Assembly (NCBI RefSeq): GCF_014837065.1
Contig: NZ_JACSPP010000028.1
Location: 1-44,090 of the forward strand
Direction of reading: 5' to 3'
Source of the DNA: Phocaeicola intestinalis
GTDB taxonomy: Bacteria; Bacteroidota; Bacteroidia; Bacteroidales; Bacteroidaceae
Length of the DNA: 44,090 nucleotides
The notes beneath the pieces were generated by a model. It was not told the DNA's origin, did no database searches, and saw only the letters and a list, made by a program, of their open reading frames with translations. Positions 32,446 through 40,087 of this stretch are shown here, one piece after another (position 1 is the stretch's first letter; each line of letters begins with the position of its first letter). Position numbers and translations under genes: made by a program.

Positions 32446-33741
32446 ATGTCGGATCTTAAAATAGGACAAAAGATAGAGCTGTCAGATGGCTCTTATGTAA
32501 ATGTAGTGAAGAAACTCGGTGAAGGTGGCCAGGGTGCTGTGTATTCTGTAAAGAGTAATTCAGGAGAAGCGTATGCTTTGAAATGGTATATTTCTCAGGA
32601 TATTATTAATAATCAGGATTTCTATAGAAATCTCGAAAATAATATCAGGCTGGGTTCTCCAGCACCTAGTTTTATATGGCCGCTTAAATTGGCTATTAGG
32701 CAATTGGGAAGTTATGGATATATAATGGATTTGCGTCCTTCAAATTATATTGAGTTTGGTAAGTTTTTCAAGAGCTCATTCTTCAAGGATGCTAAGTTCT
32801 CATCTCGTCAGGCTCAGATTCATGCAGCTCTGTGTATTGTCGATGGATTTCGCCATTTACATATTAAGGGATTTAGCTATAAAGATATAAATGATGGTAA
32901 TTTCTTTATAAATCCCAAAACGGGTAATGTTCTTATTTGTGATAATGACAATGTTACTGCAAATAATATTGAAGGTCTTATAGGTGGAAAGGCAAGATAT
33001 ATGGCTGCAGAAGTTGTGAATGGTGCTAAGCCAAATATCAATAGCGACTTCTTTTCTTTAGCGATAATATTGTATCGTATTTTTATGATAGATCATCCTA
33101 TGGAGGGTAAGAGAACCTTGCAGCCTTGTCTTACAGATGAAATACAGAAGAAAGTTTATGGGAATGATATGGTTTTCTGTTGGGATGTAGATTTGGATGT
33201 CAATCGCCCGGATAAGGTTAATCATACAAATTCTATCTATAACTGGTCTCATTCCCCTCTGTCTTTAAGGCAGATTTTTTCTAAAGCTCTTTCTCGAAGA
33301 GCCGTTCTTTACCCGAACCAAAGGGTAAGGGATATTGAATGGAAAAACTATCTTCTAAAGCTAAGAGCAAATAGTATCTGTTGTCCGTCTGGGTTACATG
33401 ATATTTTGGCGGATGAATCAATAGATAAATGCCCACGTTGTAATTGCACCATAGATATGCATAAAGTTCCTAGAATTGAATTTAAGGATTTTAGTTATGC
33501 TATTACTGATAAGAAGATTTTTTATCTGAATGATTCTCTCATACCATATGGCTTAGGTGTTGTTTATAAAGGGAAAAACGGTCCTGAAATAGGATTGAAA
33601 AATTTATCTGGCGTAGCCTGGAGCTTGGAAACGGCATCTGGTAATATATTGCAAATTAAAGATGGTGAATGTTTCCCATTACGAAATGGAATGCAAATCG
33701 TTTTTAATGGTGTAACTCGTTGTAGGATTGTAATGAAATAA
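32446..33741 (+). CDS. Ser/Thr protein kinase of TerY-P type
   Basis: 431 residues. Kinase domain about 15-305: glycine loop LGEGGQGAVYSV, K46 (YALKWY), catalytic loop YKDINDGNFF (D147, N152), metal-binding D166 (LICDND in place of DFG), and SDFFSLAIILY (helix F Asp). The DHPMEGKR segment is typical of this bacterial subfamily. Next come a zinc knuckle (C312, C313, C329, C332) and a beta-rich C-terminal domain that could be FHA-like. Cytoplasmic, no membrane segment. The kinase, PP2C phosphatase and VWA protein in one operon form the TerY-P triad (compare E. coli YegI, PphC, YegL). Confidence 0.88.
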   Translation: MSDLKIGQKIELSDGSYVNVVKKLGEGGQGAVYSVKSNSGEAYALKWYISQDIINNQDFYRNLENNIRLGSPAPSFIWPLKLAIRQLGSYGYIMDLRPSNYIEFGKFFKSSFFKDAKFSSRQAQIHAALCIVDGFRHLHIKGFSYKDINDGNFFINPKTGNVLICDNDNVTANNIEGLIGGKARYMAAEVVNGAKPNINSDFFSLAIILYRIFMIDHPMEGKRTLQPCLTDEIQKKVYGNDMVFCWDVDLDVNRPDKVNHTNSIYNWSHSPLSLRQIFSKALSRRAVLYPNQRVRDIEWKNYLLKLRANSICCPSGLHDILADESIDKCPRCNCTIDMHKVPRIEFKDFSYAITDKKIFYLNDSLIPYGLGVVYKGKNGPEIGLKNLSGVAWSLETASGNILQIKDGECFPLRNGMQIVFNGVTRCRIVMK

Positions 33742-33750
33742 TTTTATAAA

Positions 33751-34689
33751 ATGAAAACAGATGATATTGTTTTATCTGGTTCTGATGAGCATACATTAGA
33801 ATTTTTGCATACACAAGGTTTTATCCATTTAATAAAAGGTGCAGAAGAAGGAAAATTGTTGCTACCTTGCAGTCTGCGTGCTCTAGCATGTATGAGATTA
33901 ATTAAAGTTGTTAATGAAATCTCAGATAAAAATTATGATGTGTTTATTAAACCGGAGAATGGAGATATTAAAGTTGTAATAAGGAATTTGGAAAATGATA
34001 CCATCCCTTTTAAAAGCCCGAATGGAACAAATTGGTCTAAAGTTGGATATGTCCTTGCTATTAATATGGCATATATCTTAATAGGTTCTCACCCTTATAA
34101 GGGTCGAAAATGGTTCGAAGCTCCTCTTATTACAAGAAATATAGAGGAGAACTTATTTATAAATAATCCGGAGTTCATATTAGCCACTGATAGTAAAGCT
34201 CCTAATGCTCCTCATGAAGTAGTACAATCTCATGTTAAATTGTTATATAATTCACTTACTCCATGGTTGCGTGAACGGTTTAAGAGCGCATTTAATATAA
34301 GTATCGGTGAAGTGTGGTTCTCTGCTGATGGTAAGAATGATGAATTAATAAATATGTATAATCATCTTTGGGAAATTGTTTGTACTTCTGTAGCTAAAGA
34401 TAGGAAATCTATTTCTATCAAGATAAATGGTTACCCATATTTTATTTCATCAGGAAAGAAGATTGTTACTCCTGACATTTTGAATGTAATAGCTCATTGT
34501 GAAGAGTATAAAAATAAACTTATAATAGTAAATGACACATCTATGAAATGGAGGATTGAATGTGTCAATAAAAGGCTTTCTTATCATGGCAAGCAGTATT
34601 TAGAACCTAATAAAAAAATTTATGCTGAAATAGTAGATGAAATTTTATCTGAAGAGAATAATATAAAATTAAAATATAATAACATTTAA
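33751..34689 (+). CDS. Kinase-like C-lobe protein (probable second pseudokinase)
   Basis: 312 residues. There is no glycine loop or beta-3 Lys. By eye the middle follows the C-lobe of the neighbouring kinase: IKPENGDIKVVIRN with INPKTGNVLICDND, KVGYVLAINMAYILIGSHPYKGR with SDFFSLAIILYRIFMIDHPMEGK, and LRERFKSAF with LRQIFSKAL. The C-terminal 90 residues parallel the kinase's beta-rich tail. The catalytic Asp and Asn are absent. I infer a strongly diverged, N-lobe-less kinase relative serving as scaffold or regulator. It starts 9 bases after the kinase stop. A structural comparison is needed to be sure. Confidence 0.6.
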   Translation: MKTDDIVLSGSDEHTLEFLHTQGFIHLIKGAEEGKLLLPCSLRALACMRLIKVVNEISDKNYDVFIKPENGDIKVVIRNLENDTIPFKSPNGTNWSKVGYVLAINMAYILIGSHPYKGRKWFEAPLITRNIEENLFINNPEFILATDSKAPNAPHEVVQSHVKLLYNSLTPWLRERFKSAFNISIGEVWFSADGKNDELINMYNHLWEIVCTSVAKDRKSISIKINGYPYFISSGKKIVTPDILNVIAHCEEYKNKLIIVNDTSMKWRIECVNKRLSYHGKQYLEPNKKIYAEIVDEILSEENNIKLKYNNI

Positions 34690-34705
34690 TTTAAAAGTAA
34701 TCGTT

Positions 34706-35500
34706 ATGGATATAAAAAATGATCAAAATTTCGGTCCTGAATTTGAAGATAAAGTACCGTCAAAAGATTCTGTTAGAAGAGTTATGAATCTATATTATCT
34801 TGTTGATACTTCTGGTTCAATGGTAAGCAATGGAAAAATGGAAAGTGTAAATCAGGTTATGCCTGAGGTAATTGAGCTGGTCGCTGATATTAGCAATAGT
34901 AATGTAGATACTGCTGAAATTAAGGTTGCTTGTCTGACATTTAGTACAGGTGCACATTGGATGTATTCTGCACCTATAAGTGCCAATGATTTTAAGTGGA
35001 CAAATTGTACTCCTGCAGGTCTTACGGATTTGGGGCAAGCTTATGAAGAATTGGAAAAGCATCTTCATAGAGATAATGATTTAGGTAACAACCAAGGACA
35101 CTTTGCTCCTGCTATTATTCTTCTTACAGACGGTATGCCTAATGATGATCATAAAGGTGGTCTGGAGATCTTAAAGAAGAATAACTGGTTTAAACATGCT
35201 ACTAAAGTTGCTATAGCTATAGGTACGGATACAAAAAGTCAAGTTCTTCGCGATTTTGTAGGTGAAAATGCAGCTGATGAAGCTATTATTAGGGTCCATG
35301 ATGTTCAGACTTTAAAAGATATAATAAGACTTGTTTCATGCTCTGTTAGTAAAGTAGGTTCAAGTAATGTCTCTACAGAGAATAAAGCAAAAGAAGAGAT
35401 TTTAGGAGAGGAAATTAAAGGTGGCCTCTCTACTCAGGATATAAAACAAGTCGATGGTGCAATAGATGTTGCTCCTGTTGGCGATGACTTATTTAACTAA
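34706..35500 (+). CDS. TerY-like von Willebrand A domain protein
   Basis: 264 residues. The VWA domain (about 28-215) has a complete metal-ion-dependent adhesion site: DTSGS (D34, S36, S38), the Thr in PAGLTDLGQAYEEL, and the Asp in LLTDGMPND. This is the layout of TerY/YegL, soluble partners of the TerY-P kinase and phosphatase. The last 45 residues are an acidic, probably disordered tail. The TerY-C zinc domain normally found here is absent but encoded separately at 32062. It is followed by a degenerate relative. Confidence 0.9.
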   Translation: MDIKNDQNFGPEFEDKVPSKDSVRRVMNLYYLVDTSGSMVSNGKMESVNQVMPEVIELVADISNSNVDTAEIKVACLTFSTGAHWMYSAPISANDFKWTNCTPAGLTDLGQAYEELEKHLHRDNDLGNNQGHFAPAIILLTDGMPNDDHKGGLEILKKNNWFKHATKVAIAIGTDTKSQVLRDFVGENAADEAIIRVHDVQTLKDIIRLVSCSVSKVGSSNVSTENKAKEEILGEEIKGGLSTQDIKQVDGAIDVAPVGDDLFN

Positions 35501-35514
35501 CTCTATTTCTAAAG

Positions 35515-36114
35515 ATGGAGAAAACAATTCTTTTCCTTTGTGAATGCTCTCAGGCTCTAAATCATTACCCTGAGGCATTAGATGCTATGAGAGTGTTCAT
35601 AGAGGAAGGTGTTGGAGCTGTTGAGCATGATATTAGAATCGGTATCTTGAATTATGGGAATAATGCATCTGGTATAGACTGGTTTACTTCTGATACATTT
35701 AGTATTAATACAGCCTTTGGTGAGTCTTGTCTAGGCGCATCTAATTTATATTCAACATTAAATAAAGTTTCTGAGTATATTAGAAATGATGAACATCAAA
35801 ATTGGACTATAATTATCTGTACATATTGCGGCCCATCTGATAATGAGCTCATTCTGTCCAGTGAATCTAAAGATATTCTATTAGGTTGCAAATTCGCTGT
35901 TATTTATGGTAATGAGTTAATTAAGGTTCCAGTTCTAGGTGTACCTATTATGCTAGATGCAGTTTTTAAAACTGGCTCTGAAACTGAGTTGTCACGTTTT
36001 AATGAATTTTTAATAAGTTCATGGTCTAATCGAGTATATAAGTCTCATGATGTTGAAGATTCTAATCATCAATCTGAGATAAAAGATATTTCTAATATTG
36101 ATATTTATTCATAA
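35515..36114 (+). CDS. Degenerate VWA-like protein (MIDAS lost)
   Basis: 199 residues. The fold pattern follows the preceding VWA protein: LFLCECSQAL aligns with YLVDTSGSM, LGASNLYSTLNKV with AGLTDLGQAYEEL, and IIICTYCGPSDNE with IILLTDGMPNDD. The metal-binding residues are replaced (Asp to Glu10, Ser to Ala14, Asp to Tyr), so metal-dependent ligand binding should be lost or changed. Its stop overlaps the phosphatase start (TAATG), giving tight coupling. Probably a structural partner of the active VWA protein or phosphatase. Confidence 0.62.
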   Translation: MEKTILFLCECSQALNHYPEALDAMRVFIEEGVGAVEHDIRIGILNYGNNASGIDWFTSDTFSINTAFGESCLGASNLYSTLNKVSEYIRNDEHQNWTIIICTYCGPSDNELILSSESKDILLGCKFAVIYGNELIKVPVLGVPIMLDAVFKTGSETELSRFNEFLISSWSNRVYKSHDVEDSNHQSEIKDISNIDIYS

Positions 36115-37445
36115 TGAGTATATTAACAACCGCACTATATAGAAAAGGAGCAAGTCATGTGAAGAAAAATGTTGTGTGTCAAGATTATGCACAGCTTTTC
36201 ATTTCAAATGATGATGTATTTATATTGGCTCTTTCTGATGGACATGGGAGTCCTAAGTATTTTAGAAGTGATGTAGGTTCAAAGTTCGCAGTTGAGATTG
36301 CTATTGAGGTCCTTACAGAATTTGTAAAGGAATTTGAACCTAATAAATATCTGCCTAATATTATTAATATAAAACAAGGTCCAATTAAAGATGGAATAGA
36401 ATTAAATTCTATAGAATGTGATAATATATTTAGACATTTAGGTTCCTCTATCATTTATAGGTGGTATGATAAGATAATGTCTCATTGGGACAATTATCCA
36501 CCAACTGAAGTTGAATTACAAAAATTGTCGGTTGAAGATAAACAGTATTTTCAAACAAATGAGCTAAGTAAGAGAATTCCTAAGGCTTATGGTTGTACTT
36601 TACAGTTAGCTGTAAGGGCAAATGATTATTGGTTTGCTATTCATATAGGTGATGGTAAAATTGTGGCGATTAAGGATAATGGAGATATTTATGAGCCGGT
36701 TCCATGGGATGAAGACTGCTTTGGTACTAAAACTACATCTATGTGTGAATTAGATTCAAATTTGATAAGATATTGTTTCAGTAGAGATTTATCTGATTCA
36801 GCTGCTATATTTCTTGCTTCAGATGGAATGGATGATTCATTTGCTAACTTTGAAGAATTGGCATCTATGTATGGCGTAAATATTATTAATGAGATATATA
36901 ATAAGGGCTGGAGTAATTTTAGTTCAAATTTACCTGATTTGCTTGATTTTGTGTCAAAAACTCGTAGTGGTGATGACATGTCGCTAGCTTGTTGGATTGA
37001 TGAAGATAAAATAAAATATATGTTGCCCAATATTCTAACTAGTGATTTTAATCGAATAGAAAAAGGAATTCTTTTATATAATAATAAAATAGAGGTTGTA
37101 AAGAAAGAGTTATCTCAATACGAACATAGATTATCTGAAATCTCCACACAAAATGAAGAATTTGAAGCTGCAGTAGGTGTATTAGAGCAATGTAAAACAA
37201 AATTATCAGAAAGTATAGGTAAGGTTTTATCGTATCTAAAAGAAGAATCAATCTTTTCTGCATTTATTAAAACAGAAAGTCACATAAATAGAGTTCTTTC
37301 TGTAAATGATAGTGAAAAAACAAGATTGGAGGTTGAAATTAAAATAAGAAAAAATGAAATGAAACAATGTTCTAATCTTTTACAGAATCTTAAAAGAGAA
37401 AAGAATACAATTGTAGAGAATATTAATAGAATAAACAATAATTAA
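36114..37445 (+). CDS. PP2C-family protein phosphatase with coiled-coil tail
   Basis: 443 residues. PP2C domain about 1-300 with the metal-binding set intact: D24 (VCQDYA), D42-G-H-G, IGDGKIV (179-184), ASDGMDD (D237) and GDDMSLA (D287, D288). Residues about 305-443 are a long charged coiled coil, unusual for TerY-P phosphatases and suitable for docking to the coiled-coil DUF4407 protein or for oligomerising. It should reverse phosphorylation by the kinase at 32446. It overlaps the upstream gene by one base. Confidence 0.9.
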   Translation: MSILTTALYRKGASHVKKNVVCQDYAQLFISNDDVFILALSDGHGSPKYFRSDVGSKFAVEIAIEVLTEFVKEFEPNKYLPNIINIKQGPIKDGIELNSIECDNIFRHLGSSIIYRWYDKIMSHWDNYPPTEVELQKLSVEDKQYFQTNELSKRIPKAYGCTLQLAVRANDYWFAIHIGDGKIVAIKDNGDIYEPVPWDEDCFGTKTTSMCELDSNLIRYCFSRDLSDSAAIFLASDGMDDSFANFEELASMYGVNIINEIYNKGWSNFSSNLPDLLDFVSKTRSGDDMSLACWIDEDKIKYMLPNILTSDFNRIEKGILLYNNKIEVVKKELSQYEHRLSEISTQNEEFEAAVGVLEQCKTKLSESIGKVLSYLKEESIFSAFIKTESHINRVLSVNDSEKTRLEVEIKIRKNEMKQCSNLLQNLKREKNTIVENINRINNN

Positions 37446-37449
37446 TGAG

Positions 37450-38664
37450 ATGAATAAAGAATTTTCTGGGCATATATGTGGGGATAATATGATAAAAAGT
37501 AAAAAATTACCTATATCATATTGTCCTTTATGTTCATCCTTTATTATTGATAGTAAAGGACAGAGTATAAATGAACATTTATATTCTGTCCTAAGAATTA
37601 TTCATGATATATCAGGTGATGATGCGATATTGCGGGCATCTATAATACCATTATTAGTTGGCCTGTGTAAAAATCAATATAGTCCTATTTTACACATTCT
37701 TTTTAAGTTAAGTAATTCAGATTTATCTAATAGACTTTTAATGGAAATCAAATCTTCTTCAGGTTTATGGAATGAATCGGATATTGAGCGATGGGCAGAC
37801 CATATTTGTGTAACTTTGGGTACAGAATATGCAGATGCTTATTATTTAATTAAAACTATAGCTTTTGCATGTTATAAATGTAATGATATAGAAGATTATG
37901 ACAATTCTCAAGATAATTCTATTAGTAATAAAGATGAGAAAACAGATAAACTTTATATAAATGTAGAGCCCTCGATTGTTCAACGAGGGGGACAAATTAA
38001 AGTAGAATGGTCAAGCGATTTCTCGAAAAAGAGGAAGCAAAAGAAATATAATAAATATTCTTACACTTTATTGGCATTAAACCAGGAAACTGGTGAGAAA
38101 AAATCCATTTCTATAAAATCATATGGAAATTTAATTCTTTATCCTACTAATAATACATTATATACAATTATATGTAAGAATAGAGCTGGTTCAACATATA
38201 AAGTTAGTAGTTTAGTTACTGTTTTAGATGAGTTGGCTATAAATAAGTTTTTTGCTTTTCCTAAAACAATTATTGAAGGTGATAGTTCGACTTTGGTTTG
38301 GAACGTTGATGGTTTTACTTCTCTAAAACTAAAAATAGATGAATTTATGGGTGTATCTAAAACAATTGATGTGTCAAACCAACCAGATAGCAGATATGTT
38401 ATATCTCCTCAAAGAAAGGTTCAATTAACATTAATCGCTGAAGGTGTAGGAACATCAAGAATTCAGGCTATGACTGAAGTCGGTGTTCGTCGTTTACCAA
38501 GATTTCCTGTAAGTCAATTGCCCAAACTTTCACCTATTTCTATAGTTGTGAATACTCCGGATCTTTCAAAAATATATTCTTTCAGTGGTGATTTTCATAT
38601 TCCTTCAAAGAGGTCAAGGTTATCGTCTTTCTTTAATATAATCTTTAATCTGTTTAAAATTTAA
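37450..38664 (+). CDS. Ig-like-domain protein of the cassette
   Basis: 404 residues, no signal peptide. An N-terminal Cys cluster (C10, C25, C28; CPLC) may bind zinc, and a helical region (about 40-150) follows. Two Ig-like beta domains come next (about 172-260, VEPSIVQRGGQIKVEWSS; about 262-345, FPKTIIEGDSSTLVWNVDGFTSLKL), then a Pro-rich linker and a hydrophobic, basic C-terminal tail (SSFFNIIFNLFKI) that could touch the membrane. Ig-like domains in a cytoplasmic operon protein suggest protein-protein binding, perhaps as the phosphorylated target. Four bases separate it from the phosphatase. Confidence 0.6.
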   Translation: MNKEFSGHICGDNMIKSKKLPISYCPLCSSFIIDSKGQSINEHLYSVLRIIHDISGDDAILRASIIPLLVGLCKNQYSPILHILFKLSNSDLSNRLLMEIKSSSGLWNESDIERWADHICVTLGTEYADAYYLIKTIAFACYKCNDIEDYDNSQDNSISNKDEKTDKLYINVEPSIVQRGGQIKVEWSSDFSKKRKQKKYNKYSYTLLALNQETGEKKSISIKSYGNLILYPTNNTLYTIICKNRAGSTYKVSSLVTVLDELAINKFFAFPKTIIEGDSSTLVWNVDGFTSLKLKIDEFMGVSKTIDVSNQPDSRYVISPQRKVQLTLIAEGVGTSRIQAMTEVGVRRLPRFPVSQLPKLSPISIVVNTPDLSKIYSFSGDFHIPSKRSRLSSFFNIIFNLFKI

Positions 38665-38676
38665 CTTTGCTATTCT

Positions 38677-39396
38677 ATGGCTGGAGATGTCTCTAAATGG
38701 CTTCATGATTTATTACATGGTATGAAAGAAAAAAAATGTTTCATTTGTGGGGAATACATTAGAACAAGTTATTATTCTGATCATAATGGACATTATGCTT
38801 GTGGTAATCACGATGTTGGTACTTGTTTTGTGTGTTTGTCTATTTGCGATAAAAAGAATTCTATCAATGTTCCTAATTATGGATTGATTTGTCCTGAATG
38901 TACAAAAAAAAATATTGATGAGAACTTAGCATTGCGATTAATTCAATATGTCAATAATTTTTACATAAAGCTTGGTATGAGTTTCCCTGGTCATAAGTTA
39001 TACTTAGTTAGTATCGATGAGATGAATAAGAGAATTGATGAAGGGGATTCTGCATTGGGGCTGGCTTATAATAATTATGATGGTATATATAGAATCTGTG
39101 TTTTGAAGCATTTGTCTAAAATTGCTTTTGCAGGAGTATTTGCTCATGAAATACTTCATTTATGGCAATACGGAAAACAAATTAATGCACCTAAGCATAT
39201 TTGTGAGGGATTTTGTAATTTAGGAAAGTATCTTGTTCTTAGTACAATCAATAAAGAAGAAGCAAAGCTAAGAATTTCTGGTATGTTATCTGATCCTGAT
39301 CCTATATATGGTGAAGGATTTAGAATAGTGAAGGAAGTATATGATAAAACGGGATGGAATGGAGTGATAAATATGATGAAACAATATAAAGTATAA
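38677..39396 (+). CDS. LIM-like zinc finger + DA1-type metallopeptidase
   Basis: 239 residues. The N-terminal zinc module matches LIM spacing: C21-x2-C24-x14-H39-x2-C42, then C50-x2-C53-x18-C72-x2-C75. The C-terminal domain (about 85-235) has H157-E158-I-L-H161 (zincin HExxH) with a likely third ligand E177 in CEGFCNLGKY, the pattern of the DA1 peptidase family known from plants. No signal peptide, so it acts in the cytoplasm. In this cassette it is the best candidate for an effector that cleaves proteins once signalling is switched on. It overlaps the next small ORF by one base (AATGA-type junction). Confidence 0.75.
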   Translation: MAGDVSKWLHDLLHGMKEKKCFICGEYIRTSYYSDHNGHYACGNHDVGTCFVCLSICDKKNSINVPNYGLICPECTKKNIDENLALRLIQYVNNFYIKLGMSFPGHKLYLVSIDEMNKRIDEGDSALGLAYNNYDGIYRICVLKHLSKIAFAGVFAHEILHLWQYGKQINAPKHICEGFCNLGKYLVLSTINKEEAKLRISGMLSDPDPIYGEGFRIVKEVYDKTGWNGVINMMKQYKV

Positions 39397-39614
39397 TGAT
39401 AAACAAATTTATATTTCGCAAGATATTATTAAACAGTGAAAGGCAAAAGAAAGCTTTTTATAAAGTTTTCAAGGTTTGCTTTGACTATAATAAACTTAGG
39501 CATACTAACAAAAGTTATTCTATTGCAGAAGATTTGGTATTACCGATAAGATATATAAATTGTGTCGTTCTGAGAAGAATTTATTTAATTGCGTTAAACA
39601 AGTATATAGATTAA
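39396..39614 (+). CDS. Short ORF, possibly the 5' part of a frameshifted membrane protein
   Basis: 72 residues, basic (FIFRKILLNSERQKKAFYKVFKVCF), no membrane segment. It begins at the DA1 gene stop (coupled) and ends inside the next ORF, overlapping it by 55 bases in another frame. The next ORF lacks an ATG, so the two may be one gene (about 230 residues) split by a frameshift between 39560 and 39614. No long homopolymer marks the place. Confidence 0.45.
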   Translation: MINKFIFRKILLNSERQKKAFYKVFKVCFDYNKLRHTNKSYSIAEDLVLPIRYINCVVLRRIYLIALNKYID

Positions 39615-40087
39615 ATTCAGATATTATTTTTAATGTACCTGTTGATATTATAAGAGAAATAGAACTTACATTTTCATTTTTTAATGTGGTTCTTTTCATT
39701 TTAATATCATGTTCTATTTCCTACTCAGGTATAGTATTAAAGCAAATAGAATCAATTTTATATTTTATGTCCTTATTGAGTTATTGTTTTTTCTTAAAAA
39801 AAACAATAATCTATTCGCGTAAGAATAATATTTTTTTATTTCTTAAAAATAGTGTGATATCATATTTGTTTTTGATAATAAGTCTTATTCCTTCTCTTTT
39901 GTTCTTTGCAGGAGTATCAGATATTATATTTTTGATATCATCTATATATAAACAAGTTATATCATATCATGATTTGATTTTATCATTTTGTTTTTTTATT
40001 TTTATTTCTATGTGTTATACTATAGAATTGGTAGAATTGTTTAAACTATATAAAAAATATAATTATCTTTATGACAACAAGATTTGA
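39560..40087 (+). CDS. Membrane protein, perhaps 3' part of a split gene
   Basis: The open frame starts with TTG at 39560 and no good ATG follows until well inside the membrane region. Four or five hydrophobic segments lie at about 35-60, 65-82, 92-120 and 135-158, very rich in Ile, Leu and Phe. Its end overlaps the DUF4407 start by 17 bases, so the two are coupled. It probably forms a membrane complex with the DUF4407 protein. The start is uncertain; it may be continuous with the ORF at 39396. Confidence 0.5.
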   Translation: MCRSEKNLFNCVKQVYRLNSDIIFNVPVDIIREIELTFSFFNVVLFILISCSISYSGIVLKQIESILYFMSLLSYCFFLKKTIIYSRKNNIFLFLKNSVISYLFLIISLIPSLLFFAGVSDIIFLISSIYKQVISYHDLILSFCFFIFISMCYTIELVELFKLYKKYNYLYDNKI

